Part shown: piece after piece, positions 9,001-16,908 of the stretch
How the letters are laid out: the number at the start of each line of letters is the position of its first letter
How positions within the stretch are numbered: the first letter of the stretch is position 1
Made by a program: the position numbers and the translations under genes
Notes under the pieces: model-generated
Database searches by the model: none
Told to the model about the DNA's origin: nothing
What the model saw: the letters and a program-made list of their open reading frames with translations, nothing else
NCBI GenBank assembly: GCA_034436045.1
Contig: DAOTVZ010000284.1
Span: 1-56,346, forward strand
From: H111-94 sp034436045
GTDB taxonomy: Bacteria; Chloroflexota; Ktedonobacteria; Ktedonobacterales; Ktedonobacteraceae
Reading direction: 5' to 3'
Length of the DNA stretch: 56,346 nt

Positions 9001-9810
9001 CGCTTGCAATTGCTGCTGCACCTGGCGTAGCAACGTTGCCTGCTCTCGCTCAACGCTCTCGGTGCGGTCACGTAATGTGCAGAGGCGACGCCATTGCAGA
9101 GCATACCAGGAGAACAATACATCCTGTAATTCCTCGCTCACCCGCCTGTATTCAAGCGCCTTTTTGGCCTGCTCGGCGAGCGGTGCCAGGCGCGGCTCAA
9201 TCTCTGCTACAATATCGCGCAAGCGCTCCAGGTTCTGCGCAGTCTGACGCAAACGATTCTCGGCATCGGCTCTCTGCACTTGAAACGGTCGAATGCCGGC
9301 CGCATCCTCAAACAGACCACGCCGTTCCTCGGCTCGCAAACTCAGTGCCGCATCAATCAGCCCCTGCCCGACGACTGTGTAGGAATCATGCCCAATACGC
9401 GCCTGCGCCAGCAATAACAGCACATCCCTCAAACGCACCTTCTGCTTGTTGATAAGATACTCGTTTTCACCCGAACGATAGGCACGGCGCGTCACTGCAA
9501 TCTCATTGTACTCGGAAGGTACCCAGCCGGTGCTATTGTCGAGCGTCAACGTCACCTCAGCCATACCGAGAGCAGCACGCCCGTGACCTCCTGCAAAGAT
9601 GATGTCATCGCTCTTCTTGCCACGCAACTGGCGCATGCTCTGCTCACCCAGCACCCAGCGCATCGCATCAGCCACATTCGACTTTCCCGCTCCATTTGGC
9701 CCCACTACCGCCGTTATCCCTGGGCTAAATTCCAGCAATGTACGTGCAGCGAAGCTCTTAAAGCCCAGCATCTCCAAACGCTTGAGATACACGCCCGCTT
9801 GAACCTCCAT
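6007..9810 (-). CDS. smc: Chromosome segregation ATPase SMC
   Basis: 1267 residues with full SMC architecture. The N-terminal head has Walker A GPNGAGKS at residues 37-44 and the YLKRLEMLGFKSFA opening. Two very long Glu/Gln/Arg-rich coiled coils flank a hinge around residues 520-680 (KLTGLIGPVPQLGVVAAGMETA). The C-terminal head has signature LSLLSGGERALVSAALLFA, Walker B CLLDEVDAALDE and a D-loop. It homodimerises and with ScpA/ScpB forms the bacterial condensin that loops DNA; scpA and scpB are not in the window. There is no strong ribosome binding site before ATG 9810. A GTG six codons in (9792), preceded by GGAGG, is an alternative start that would begin closer to the usual MYLK. Confidence 0.97.
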   Translation of the reverse strand: MEVQAGVYLKRLEMLGFKSFAARTLLEFSPGITAVVGPNGAGKSNVADAMRWVLGEQSMRQLRGKKSDDIIFAGGHGRAALGMAEVTLTLDNSTGWVPSEYNEIAVTRRAYRSGENEYLINKQKVRLRDVLLLLAQARIGHDSYTVVGQGLIDAALSLRAEERRGLFEDAAGIRPFQVQRADAENRLRQTAQNLERLRDIVAEIEPRLAPLAEQAKKALEYRRVSEELQDVLFSWYALQWRRLCTLRDRTESVEREQATLLRQVQQQLQAFDEQSAALRITRQQTQARIAEERKSVSEARDAVQKIERELAVSQERVGGLERQRGDIQQEERRLRERLIATQKQIIDLEEQCQLADEVVDMQAASLAALEAQVAKAQKEYEMDERRLRAAQNDLIQVQARLGASQTELGRLQKQLGERNRTLSMRRDAKANAQQSFRMIETRLVEERARLSTARNEEQQVVQRRQALSRTMADAQQEMERLKNALAEAERQRRSLNDRMNMLKSWRQNLSGYSDGVRALLRAPAGKLTGLIGPVPQLGVVAAGMETALEAAFSSSMQAVVVQTRQDAVRCLEYLRSTQTGKAMVIWLEHEAEEDDAGEVQRIQEQVEEDTLRRFLSEHTALQERVLGFAWRFVQCEACYALLFHRLLRGIVLTRDFQTAQELLSWALSLSISSTSDLPFTTLVTLNGEVLHVDGWMSGGRQGKDGGQQGMLVYERELRELPQQLEQNRALLDQINAMLSEVQRAQESRRAEQATLDRELQKLTARINELTKTVNTTQREQERLQAEIQLATTLEQQLAAEVAGLEQEVVAAQERVRAHEKSQREMSGLVEELQGEMEERAARYRRQQDELGHARTAIAIKRQEAKALHQQVTFQRAQAQEQKAQVEQQVKRLKEVEQQKQKLLEVIALYRTELEQAQASARLLSEALHAVEAQLSEVEQQIGAVERQRGQVQQTLSEREANYRRALLESQKARDAVETFLEQLHQEMNISDPAELGRYASRDVLQTGECERAEQNGYRSEGVKGDNVVQELSDEEEAQLRRLRRRVEALRGRLKAMGGCDVSAPQEYEETRTRYEFLSSQITDMEQAASHLHTVIEQLDATMAKQFEMTFQAVNARFREHFTTLFQGGMARLELTAPKKDEDDASVPSSMPAGVEVIVQPPGKKVQDLSLLSGGERALVSAALLFALLEINPPPFCLLDEVDAALDESNVTRFCDILRRLAQRTQFIVITHNRVTMTSAQAIYGVSMRESVSRLLSLRLEEATAGAR

Positions 9811-9996
9811 CGGCTAGTGATGAATGCGACAATCATACCATAGCAACGTCAGCCATGCTACATTTGACGAGTTAATTCGTTATAATCTATTGATTACTCT
9901 TCTATCTTATCTGTGGGCGTAGATCATGGTACTATTAGCATGACTTTTGTATGATAAAGAGAGAAACCTCTGTTCTTCTACAAAAAGGAGTTTAGA

Positions 9997-11127
9997 ATGA
10001 AGCGCTCGCCATCCTTGATCTTACTAATCGCTAGTATTTTATTTGTCCTCTGCGGAATAGGCTATGGCTTTACCTCCCATATCGTGGCATATCGCCATGT
10101 TGGGAAGAACACTATCGCCCATTATCTTGCCTCCAACGGCATCGGCTATCTTCAGATGACCCATAGCTCAACGCTCTACATTGTGCAGGAGACGGCCTTT
10201 CACCCGGCGATCAACGGCATTCATACCTTCGCCGACGGCAATACTATCTCGTTTGTCTACGACCCCGACCATAGTACGCCCATCAATGTCAAGTCCACGC
10301 TGGGCACACATCTCTCAGGCAATGCCTATAATGTCGTCGAAATCACCGCCTACGACAATCACAACCAGGTCTACGCAACCGTTGCCTACAGCAAAGGCAG
10401 CCAGGGCTACTACAAGAATAATTGGCTCTTTGGTGGTATTCTTATCCTGTTCGGCCTGCTCCTTGCTGGTGCTTCCTTCTTCTTTCGTGTGCGTTCTAAG
10501 CCAGCAGTCGCACTCAAACAAGCGCAAGAGATCATACCCACAAGCGATGTCGTCCCTTCCCAACCACAAGAACAACAACCGGGCATTACCGAACAGGATA
10601 CTGCACCCCATCCCGCCTCCTCCCCATCAGCAGTCACTCCTGAGCAACTCATGATGCCTCGCCAGCCAGTTCAGCCTCCTCAAACGGCATTTACCAACCA
10701 GATAGCAGCAACCTACCCTCCTGCCATAAGCAACCCACCCTCTTTCGCAGGCTTTTCGACACAGCTCACTCCTGCCCCAGCAAACAATCCACCTTCTTCG
10801 GCGGGCTTATCACCACAGCCTGTTCCCGCCTCGGCAAGCAACCCGCCCTCTCGCGGCGGTCTGCTCTCGATGGCCCGACAGCAATCATTCAATAATCCAT
10901 CGCCCACCCCAACGGTACAGGCACCTCACCTGTCCTCATCAACCCCACATCCCCAATTCATGCGCGTGCCACAACTGTCTTTTGATCAGCCACTACCCTA
11001 CCAGCAACCATTCTCCCCGTCAACTCCAATCCCACAAGAATCACCCACTTCACCGTATCCACAGGGAGATAGTAGCGATACAACGCAACAAATCAATCAC
11101 CCACCATCGCCATCATCACAATGGTAA
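9997..11127 (+). CDS. Membrane protein with extracytoplasmic domain and Pro/Gln-rich cytoplasmic tail
   Basis: I do not recognise the family. 376 residues: TM segment at about 5-27, a roughly 115-residue extracytoplasmic domain (SSTLYIVQETAFHPAING and following beta-rich sequence), a second TM at about 144-163, then a low-complexity tail of about 200 residues rich in Pro, Gln and Ser. Within the tail (about 240-300) an 18-residue unit resembling NPPSFAGFSTQLTPAPA occurs three times with divergence. The layout (TM-domain-TM-tail) resembles DUF3592-type proteins, but I cannot assign it. AAAAAGGAG precedes the ATG. It stands alone, with a strong hairpin after it. Confidence 0.75.
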   Translation: MKRSPSLILLIASILFVLCGIGYGFTSHIVAYRHVGKNTIAHYLASNGIGYLQMTHSSTLYIVQETAFHPAINGIHTFADGNTISFVYDPDHSTPINVKSTLGTHLSGNAYNVVEITAYDNHNQVYATVAYSKGSQGYYKNNWLFGGILILFGLLLAGASFFFRVRSKPAVALKQAQEIIPTSDVVPSQPQEQQPGITEQDTAPHPASSPSAVTPEQLMMPRQPVQPPQTAFTNQIAATYPPAISNPPSFAGFSTQLTPAPANNPPSSAGLSPQPVPASASNPPSRGGLLSMARQQSFNNPSPTPTVQAPHLSSSTPHPQFMRVPQLSFDQPLPYQQPFSPSTPIPQESPTSPYPQGDSSDTTQQINHPPSPSSQW

Positions 11128-11133
11128 ACTGAC

Positions 11134-11209
11134 AGCATACGGGCCTGATACGCTGTGCGCCTGATATCCACAAGGAGAATCAGGCGCACAGCGGTATCAT
11201 ACATATGCT
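11134..11209 (+). terminator. Long nested hairpin after the Pro-rich membrane protein gene
   Basis: GATACGCTGTGCGCCTGAT pairs with ATCAGGCGCACAGCGGTATC over about 19 bp with one bulged G. An outer AGCATA/TATGCT stem closes it. It starts 7 bp after the stop codon and is followed by CAATTTTAGG, a weak T-run. Probable terminator. Confidence 0.6.
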
Positions 11210-11315
11210 ACAATTTTAGGAAAAAGGGGCCTGTTCTCGTCTCCTTTTTGTTGTTCAGCTTCGTGTTATAACTGGCCTTTCCGTCAATACAAATCTTTGC
11301 CACAAGGATGTTTTC

Positions 11316-12629
11316 ATGTCTCTGTTCATTCATCTGCCAACGCTCACCAGAACGATCCTGGTGGTTATAATCGCTGTGTTTACTTTACTTGGCATTATGC
11401 TACGCCCCTTCAAAATTAACGAGGCGTTGTTTGCCCTCAGTGGGGCTGTTCTCCTGCTTTTGCTAGGACTATTAGCGCCTGACGCTGCCCTCAACACCCT
11501 GCTCAGCGACTGGAACACCTTCCTGTTCTTCCTGGGCATGATGAGCCTTTCCGCGCTGGCAGAGGTCGCGGGTCTCTTCGACTGGCTGGCAACGCAAGCC
11601 GCACGCCTCTCCGGCAACAGTTCGCGGCGTCTCTTCCTCAACACATTCCTGCTCGGTAGTATCATCTCCATGATCCTCTCCAATGACGCCACTGCCCTCA
11701 TCCTGACTCCTATTGTCTACACCCTGGTCACACGCTTGCGCTTGCCGGTTCTACCCTTTCTTTTTGCCTGCACATTTATCGCCGATAGCGCATCGTTCTT
11801 GCTTCCGGTCAGCAACCCGATCAATATCATCGTCACCTCAAAACTGCCGTTGGGCCTCTTCACCTTCTTGCGCCTGCTCACCTTGCCCGATCTCGTCGTC
11901 ATCAGCATTAATATTCTGGTCTTTTTCTTGCTGTACAGGCAGCAATTGCATGGCACATTCGATATCAAACGCCTGCCCTCGCTCGAAGAAGCCATCAGGC
12001 ACAAACCCTACTTCCGCTATACCTGCACCGTCCTGATCTTAGTTGCCATTGCCTATGTCATTGCATCAGCGCTCAGCATACCCCTTTCACTCGTCGCGCT
12101 GTCAGGTGCTATTATACTGCTGATAGGCGCGCTCTACTGGCGACGCATCACACTGCTGGACATGGGCAAGCAGATTTCCTGGCCCATCTTTGGCTTTATC
12201 GCCGGTATGTTCCTGGTCGTGCAGGCAGTCGAAGCTACCGGCCTGACTACCCAATTCGGTCACTTGCTGCTAAGCCTATCCGGCAACAGCAGCTTCGGTG
12301 CCGTCATGATCGGGACACTTGGTTCGGCAATAGGCACCAATATTATTAATAATGTCCCCATGGCGGTAGTCCTCACCTCAGCCTTACACAGCATCCAGCA
12401 TGCACCACTGGCGGTGCAACATGGTTTTATTGCTGCCTCTATCTTTGGCTGCGATCTCGGCCCCAATCTCACCACAGTCGGTTCACTGGCCACCATGCTC
12501 TGGCTGCTCATCCTGCGCCAGCGCGAACTGGACGTATCGGGCCTGGACTACTTCAAAGTTGGCATCATCGTTACTCCCCTGATGCTACTGGTCGGCGCAT
12601 TGACTATCTGGCTACTCATTAGCATCTAA
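11316..12629 (+). CDS. ArsB/NhaD-type (ion transporter superfamily) permease
   Basis: 437 residues, about 11-12 hydrophobic TM helices. Family hallmarks are NDATALILTPIVYTLVTRLR near residue 120 with IADSASFLLPVSNPINIIV, and the C-terminal half repeat with ASIFGCDLGPNLTTVGSLAT. These match ArsB arsenite antiporters closely, more so than CitMHS or SLC13 carriers. It probably exports an oxyanion or exchanges ions for protons. No arsR, arsC or arsA is adjacent, so an arsenic role is not established. The gene is 19 bp upstream of a UspA-domain gene, probably in the same operon. Confidence 0.85.
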   Translation: MSLFIHLPTLTRTILVVIIAVFTLLGIMLRPFKINEALFALSGAVLLLLLGLLAPDAALNTLLSDWNTFLFFLGMMSLSALAEVAGLFDWLATQAARLSGNSSRRLFLNTFLLGSIISMILSNDATALILTPIVYTLVTRLRLPVLPFLFACTFIADSASFLLPVSNPINIIVTSKLPLGLFTFLRLLTLPDLVVISINILVFFLLYRQQLHGTFDIKRLPSLEEAIRHKPYFRYTCTVLILVAIAYVIASALSIPLSLVALSGAIILLIGALYWRRITLLDMGKQISWPIFGFIAGMFLVVQAVEATGLTTQFGHLLLSLSGNSSFGAVMIGTLGSAIGTNIINNVPMAVVLTSALHSIQHAPLAVQHGFIAASIFGCDLGPNLTTVGSLATMLWLLILRQRELDVSGLDYFKVGIIVTPLMLLVGALTIWLLISI

Positions 12630-12648
12630 AAAATAACAGGAGGAGACT

Positions 12649-13140
12649 ATGCGTATTCTTTGTTGCCTGGATGGCACCAACGCTGAACAGATCAGCAAAG
12701 CAGCTACCACCTTCTTGAAGCAAGAAGGGCAGACCTTCGCCCTACTCTACGTAACAGATACTGGCCCACATAAAGAAATGGAGCTACAACGCTCGCGTTT
12801 TCTGCGCCCATATGATCTCGCCTCGCCTCGCCGCGACCAGATTCGTGAGGTCGAGGCAAGCTCCGCGCAAGACATTCTCCTGGAAGGGAAACGCCTCTTG
12901 AACCAGCCCACGATAGAAACCGCACACCGCACCGGACGCCCCGAACGCGAAATCGTGAACTTCGCTGCCAGTTGGCGCGCTGACCTGATCATTATTTGTC
13001 CCCGCGCCCTCTACAACGAACATCACACCATCGGTCCCAAGTCCATCGGCCATGTCGCTCGCTTCGTACTTGACCACGCTCCCTGCCCGGTGCTACTGGT
13101 GCGCCAACCAGCGTATGAACAATTCCCTCTTCAACGCTAG
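12649..13140 (+). CDS. Universal stress protein (UspA) domain protein
   Basis: 163 residues with a single Usp alpha/beta fold. The N-terminal beta strand RILCCLDGT ends with the conserved Asp. The C-terminal G-x2-G-x9-G(S/T)-like nucleotide-binding loop is modified (GPKSIGHVARFVLDHAPCPVLLV), although HAPCPVLLV is typical. AGGAGG lies just before the ATG. Following the ArsB-like permease by 19 bp suggests co-expression. UspA domains commonly sit next to, or are fused to, ion transporters and may regulate them; that role here is inference. Confidence 0.88.
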   Translation: MRILCCLDGTNAEQISKAATTFLKQEGQTFALLYVTDTGPHKEMELQRSRFLRPYDLASPRRDQIREVEASSAQDILLEGKRLLNQPTIETAHRTGRPEREIVNFAASWRADLIIICPRALYNEHHTIGPKSIGHVARFVLDHAPCPVLLVRQPAYEQFPLQR

Positions 13141-13200
13141 CTGCAAACTCGATTTTGTCTTGCCCAAGAGATGTGTTACAATACCCCCATACTCAGGCAG

Positions 13201-13281
13201 GGTACCCGCGAGGGGTATCCCTACCATGACGCGATGCCGGTTTTGCACGTTTTCATGGTAGGGATACCCCTCGCGGGTACC
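13201..13281. repeat. Perfect 29-bp inverted repeat with 23-nt loop
   Basis: The left arm (13201-13229) begins GGTACCCGCGAGGGGTATCC and the right arm (13253-13281) is its exact reverse complement, ending GGATACCCCTCGCGGGTACC. It sits between the usp stop and the argF ribosome binding site, so an argF transcript starting upstream would carry a very stable hairpin. There is no U-tract. It could be a MITE/REP-like mobile palindrome, a terminator or a leader element. Confidence 0.85.
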
Positions 13282-13323
13282 GTGGAAACCCTTATTTACT
13301 ACATTACAAGAAGGAAAGATGAA

Positions 13324-14352
13324 ATGGGTGTTCATTTACGAAATCGGCATTTACTGAAGCTGGATGATTTCAGTCCTGAGGAGATTAGCTTCCTGCTGCA
13401 ACTCTCGGCTGACCTCAAAGCAGCCAAATACGCAGGCACGGAACAACAATATTTGCGTGGCAAAAATATCGCACTCATTTTTGAGAAGGATTCGACGCGC
13501 ACACGCTGCGCCTTTGAAGTTGCTGCCTTCGACCAGGGCGCACACGTGACCTACCTGGGGGCAAACGGCTCTCATATTGGCTATAAAGAGACAATCAAAG
13601 ACACCGCTCGTGTGCTTGGTCGCATGTATCACGGCATCCAATATCGCGGTTCACAGCAAGCAACCGTTGAGGAACTGGCGCGCTACGCCAACGTACCGGT
13701 ATGGAACGGCCTGACCGACGAAGAGCATCCGACACAGGCACTGGCCGATCTCCTCACCATCCAGGAACACAGCCAGAAACCATTGCCACAAACCTCTGTC
13801 TGCTTCCTGGGCGATGTCGGCTTTAACGTGTGTTCTTCGCTCGTCATGGGCGGCGTCAAGATGGGCATGGATATGCGTATGGCTGGCCCAAGAGACTACT
13901 GGCCCTCCGCCGAACGCCTCGCGCAACTCAATCGCATCGCAAGCGAAACCGGCGCACGTGTTACTCTTACCGAAAACCCCCTTGAGGCCGTCGATGGATG
14001 CGATTTTATCTATACCGATGTCTGGGTTTCAATGGGCGAACCTGCCGAACGCTGGGAGAAGCGTGTCGGACAACGACAGATGCTGCCCTATCAGGTTAAC
14101 AGCGAGCTAATGGCGCAAACCCATAATCCCAATGCCAAATTTATGCACTGTTTGCCCGCGTACCACAATACTGATACAATACTTGGGAGACAGATTTACG
14201 AACAATATGGCCTGAAAGAACTGGAGGTGACTGAGGAGGTCTTTGAGTCGCCCGCCTCTATCGTCTTCGATCAGGCCGAGAACCGCTTGCATACTATTAA
14301 GGCTGTGCTTGTTGCGACACTCAGCGATGCCTTTGAGTCCACAAAGGCATAA
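13324..14352 (+). CDS. argF: Ornithine carbamoyltransferase
   Basis: Condenses ornithine and carbamoyl phosphate to citrulline (arginine biosynthesis, or the reverse in the arginine deiminase pathway). 342 residues. Carbamoyl-phosphate-binding motif STRTR at residues 57-61 is followed by CAFEVAAFDQGA, HPTQALADLLT (DEEHPTQ) follows mid-protein, and the C-terminal ornithine loop reads MHCLPAYHNTDT. ATG 13324 was chosen over the in-frame upstream codon at 13171 because AAGGAAAG precedes it and upstream codons run through the inverted repeat. The sequence is close to both ArgF and ArcB, and no arcA, arcC or other arg gene is nearby to separate them. Confidence 0.95.
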   Translation: MGVHLRNRHLLKLDDFSPEEISFLLQLSADLKAAKYAGTEQQYLRGKNIALIFEKDSTRTRCAFEVAAFDQGAHVTYLGANGSHIGYKETIKDTARVLGRMYHGIQYRGSQQATVEELARYANVPVWNGLTDEEHPTQALADLLTIQEHSQKPLPQTSVCFLGDVGFNVCSSLVMGGVKMGMDMRMAGPRDYWPSAERLAQLNRIASETGARVTLTENPLEAVDGCDFIYTDVWVSMGEPAERWEKRVGQRQMLPYQVNSELMAQTHNPNAKFMHCLPAYHNTDTILGRQIYEQYGLKELEVTEEVFESPASIVFDQAENRLHTIKAVLVATLSDAFESTKA

Positions 14353-14375
14353 TGACGGAGATGAATAATTCCTCG

Positions 14376-14450
14376 CGTAGGGGCGTGGTGAATCACGCCC
14401 TCCGTGCCCATTGAGCCGCTCGCAGGGGACGATGAATCACACCCCTACGG
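14376..14450. repeat. Pair of inverted GGGCGTGAT palindromic repeats
   Basis: The first copy (14376-14400) starts CGTAGGGGCGTGGTGAATCA. The second (14422-14450) is in opposite orientation and reads on the minus strand CCGTAGGGGTGTGATTCATC. Same family as 48837 and 56114. Confidence 0.75.
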
Positions 14451-14513
14451 AACCGAACTAGATTGACAATAGAAAACGCTAGCTGTGATGCCTGGAAAAA
14501 CGGGGACAAAACA

Positions 14514-15122
14514 ATGCCAACGCCGAGTAATCCAGAACTCGAATATTATCGTCATCTTCTACAATCCCGTCGTCGCTATTACCCCATCTACGGGCTGCTA
14601 GCCTTCGTCACTGGCATCATGGGCTTCTTCGCTATTGCCTCGATCTATACAGCGAATTTTGCCGCCCTATTTACCTTCAATCAACCAGTCAAACTGCTAC
14701 ATCTCGTCCTGCTTATCGCCTTCCTCATGACATGCGTGGGAGGCATTCAACTTATTCGTCGAGCTTTTCAGCAACCCACCACACGCGAAATCGAGCACTA
14801 CCGTCAGGCACTGCGCCGCCGCCTGTTCCTCCAGGCACAAGGCAAGGCCCTTCCCTGGTGGTATCGACCGGTGATACGTATGCTTATCGTCCTCATCGGA
14901 CTCATCTTCATTGCCGGAGGCATCAGCGTTCTCGTCTTCTTCGGCCTCGGTGCCATTGATGCATGGTTTTATATCCTGATCGGCGTCTTCCTGCTCAGTA
15001 TAGCTATCTATTTCATCCCCCGCGAAATACGCAAACTACCCTCCATCAGCGCCGAACAACTTGCCCAGAACCTGCTCACAGGCGAAATCAGTGCCGACGA
15101 CGAGCCACATCAACAACCGTAG
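14514..15122 (+). CDS. Four-TM membrane protein of unknown function
   Basis: 202 residues, not recognised. Two pairs of hydrophobic helices (about residues 25-48, 62-82, 118-140 and 146-168) are separated by a basic cytoplasmic segment (EIEHYRQALRRRLFLQ). N- and C-termini are probably cytoplasmic. ATG 14514 has GGGGAC 8 bp upstream. A TTG at 14463 would add 17 residues but lies in a TTGACA that could itself be a -35 element, so I prefer the shorter form. The 3' end overlaps the convergent zinc-ribbon gene by about 35 bp. Confidence 0.75.
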   Translation: MPTPSNPELEYYRHLLQSRRRYYPIYGLLAFVTGIMGFFAIASIYTANFAALFTFNQPVKLLHLVLLIAFLMTCVGGIQLIRRAFQQPTTREIEHYRQALRRRLFLQAQGKALPWWYRPVIRMLIVLIGLIFIAGGISVLVFFGLGAIDAWFYILIGVFLLSIAIYFIPREIRKLPSISAEQLAQNLLTGEISADDEPHQQP

Positions 15123-15759
15123 ACAACGAGGATAAACTGGCCTGACAACGAGGACACCAGAGCGCGTCCGGCGAAGCGACAAACAAACAGCGTGGACACA
15201 CTTTTGGCAACAATACTACCGGCGCACGGCAATACTGGCAGAAGCTAGCACCTACTACCAGAGGCCGCTTACAGACACGACAGATACCTTCAAAAGCCGG
15301 TACAATGCCGCGCTGCGCCTCCAAAAACACTATTTCCTTCTTATATCGCCATGCTCTCAGATACCTCTCGTCTAAACTCGCTCGTATGATGTAGAACGGC
15401 AACACCAACCAGGGTGTCAGCGCATAGCATAGTAGCAACCAGGGAAAGCGGTTCACAACCCGTCGTCGTCGCACAAACCAGGGCTTTACCGCACCACGCA
15501 GAGAAATCGCTCCCTGGTAGTCCAGCAGCATGACGACGATGCTTTCGCCAAACAATACCAGCCCGCCAACCAACGATAACCTGGACAACCAACCAGGGAG
15601 ACTACCTATCCCATGCTCCACAACAGTATGGTACAGCAGTGGTAGGCCAAGAAACAAGAGTGTACCGACAATGCAGACACCACTCAAAAGAATCAATGTG
15701 CGCGCTTCATAGTAGCGATATATTATCAACTTACTTTCACGCGATTCTTCTTGATACAT
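15088..15759 (-). CDS. Membrane protein with two C-terminal zinc ribbons
   Basis: 223 residues. Three or four TM helices (about 20-45, 60-83 and 105-128) are followed by two zinc ribbons: C-x2-C ... C-x2-C in CRVCKRPLVVGASFCQYC (about 161-178) and CPRCLFVASPDALWCPRC (about 189-206). The ribbons probably face the cytoplasm. Function unknown; similar membrane/zinc-ribbon proteins are common in soil bacteria. A GAAGGAGGGAAG ribosome binding site precedes the ATG. A perfect 10-5-10 palindrome lies 30 bp upstream. Confidence 0.8.
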   Translation of the reverse strand: MYQEESRESKLIIYRYYEARTLILLSGVCIVGTLLFLGLPLLYHTVVEHGIGSLPGWLSRLSLVGGLVLFGESIVVMLLDYQGAISLRGAVKPWFVRRRRVVNRFPWLLLCYALTPWLVLPFYIIRASLDERYLRAWRYKKEIVFLEAQRGIVPAFEGICRVCKRPLVVGASFCQYCRAPVVLLPKVCPRCLFVASPDALWCPRCQASLSSLSTVVDVARRRH

Positions 15760-15788
15760 AGTCTTCCCTCCTTCGCTCGCTCATACAC

Positions 15789-15813
15789 ATAGTAATGTAT
15801 GCCACATTACTAT
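15789..15813. promoter_or_regulatory. Perfect palindrome upstream of the zinc-ribbon membrane protein gene
   Basis: ATAGTAATGT-ATGCC-ACATTACTAT. On the minus strand its first arm contains TATAGT, a plausible -10, so a bound repressor would block initiation. The cognate regulator is unknown. Confidence 0.5.
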
Positions 15814-15988
15814 AGACGCGCATGGACTCACTCTCTTATAGAAAAAAAGAAAGTAAGTTCACCCCCGCGCCCACACGAAGAAGATTCAAAGGGGCTATCT
15901 CATAAGAGCAGAAAAACCATTACCGTACTGAAAGAAAATGCCTATAATGACGCAGATATGGGGCCATTTTTGAGGGTGGTGCAGCGGG

Positions 15989-16768
15989 TTACTTCAGCCC
16001 AAAGCGTCTCCGCCATTTCTCTCGCCGCTCAGCTTTATCGCGCACATTCCACAGGCGCTCCTCTTCGGCGGGACACCACTTTGCCTTGCCACAATGCGGG
16101 CAGAGGGGAAACAATTCATAAGGAGGGCAGAGCGCTCCGTCACCATAGCGGAACGAACCCACCTCATACCGGATTTGCTCACTCTCAAAAACCGCGTGAC
16201 AATGCTGACAGCGCAGCAACAGATACTCAGACCAATCACGGGCCTTGCAGCGTGGGCAGACCGTCGGGCGTATAGCAGCCTGCCAATGATGACGGCAGCG
16301 ATGACAGTAATAAGTTCCACTCGCCGATGGTATCTTTTTCCCGCGTAACATACCATCTTCTTTGAGCCTGCGCGCCTCGCTGGCAGACAACAGATACGTA
16401 ATTTCGCCCAGATCAATCTGTGCCGGTAAGCCATCATTGAGAGACGGGAATGCATAAAACCGCAGACTGCTATCACTGCGGGTAGAGGATGCCGCATCAG
16501 ATGCTACTGACACAGCCCTCGAACTTCCTCGTGACCGTGTGCGACTCAAATCATAGTTATGGCGACGCTCAGGATCGATCAGCGTTTGATAGGCAAGCAG
16601 AATCTCGCGCATCCTTGCCTCGGCGTCCTCACCTTTATAAACATCTGGGTGATAACGCAGCGCCAGATGTTTAAACGCTTTCTTAATTGCTTCGGGTGTT
16701 GCCTGGGTGTCAACACCAAGTATGGCATAATAATCTGCAAAGTCTTCCATTATTCTCGTGCCGAACAA
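15989..16768 (-). CDS. DnaJ-domain protein with zinc-ribbon C-terminus
   Basis: 259 residues. A J domain (about 10-75) contains the HPD motif at residues 40-42 (YHPDVYKGED), which would recruit and stimulate a DnaK partner. A serine-rich linker follows, then a region with two cysteine pairs, CHRC...CPRC (about 155-175), and a further CQHC...CPHC group. It lacks the Gly/Phe and CTD regions of true DnaJ, so it is a type III co-chaperone. TTG 16768 has GGAG at the right distance; the ATG at 16750 is the alternative start. It shares the zinc-ribbon theme with its neighbour at 15088-15759. Confidence 0.85.
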   Translation of the reverse strand: MFGTRIMEDFADYYAILGVDTQATPEAIKKAFKHLALRYHPDVYKGEDAEARMREILLAYQTLIDPERRHNYDLSRTRSRGSSRAVSVASDAASSTRSDSSLRFYAFPSLNDGLPAQIDLGEITYLLSASEARRLKEDGMLRGKKIPSASGTYYCHRCRHHWQAAIRPTVCPRCKARDWSEYLLLRCQHCHAVFESEQIRYEVGSFRYGDGALCPPYELFPLCPHCGKAKWCPAEEERLWNVRDKAERREKWRRRFGLK

Positions 16769-16908
16769 AAAGTCTCCACGCTATCGATTCTTTAAAGTAT
16801 TAGACGGTCGAACTTCCAGAAGGTTGCATGAGTCCTCGGTCAAAAGCCTCTTACTTATCCATTGTAGCATAGGCAAAGACACACTAGTTAGAGGCTATCT
16901 GTATTCCA

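Noticed and set aside
11316..13140. Arsenic resistance operon
   Set aside because: The permease resembles ArsB, but no arsR, arsC, arsA or arsM is adjacent, so the ion remains open.
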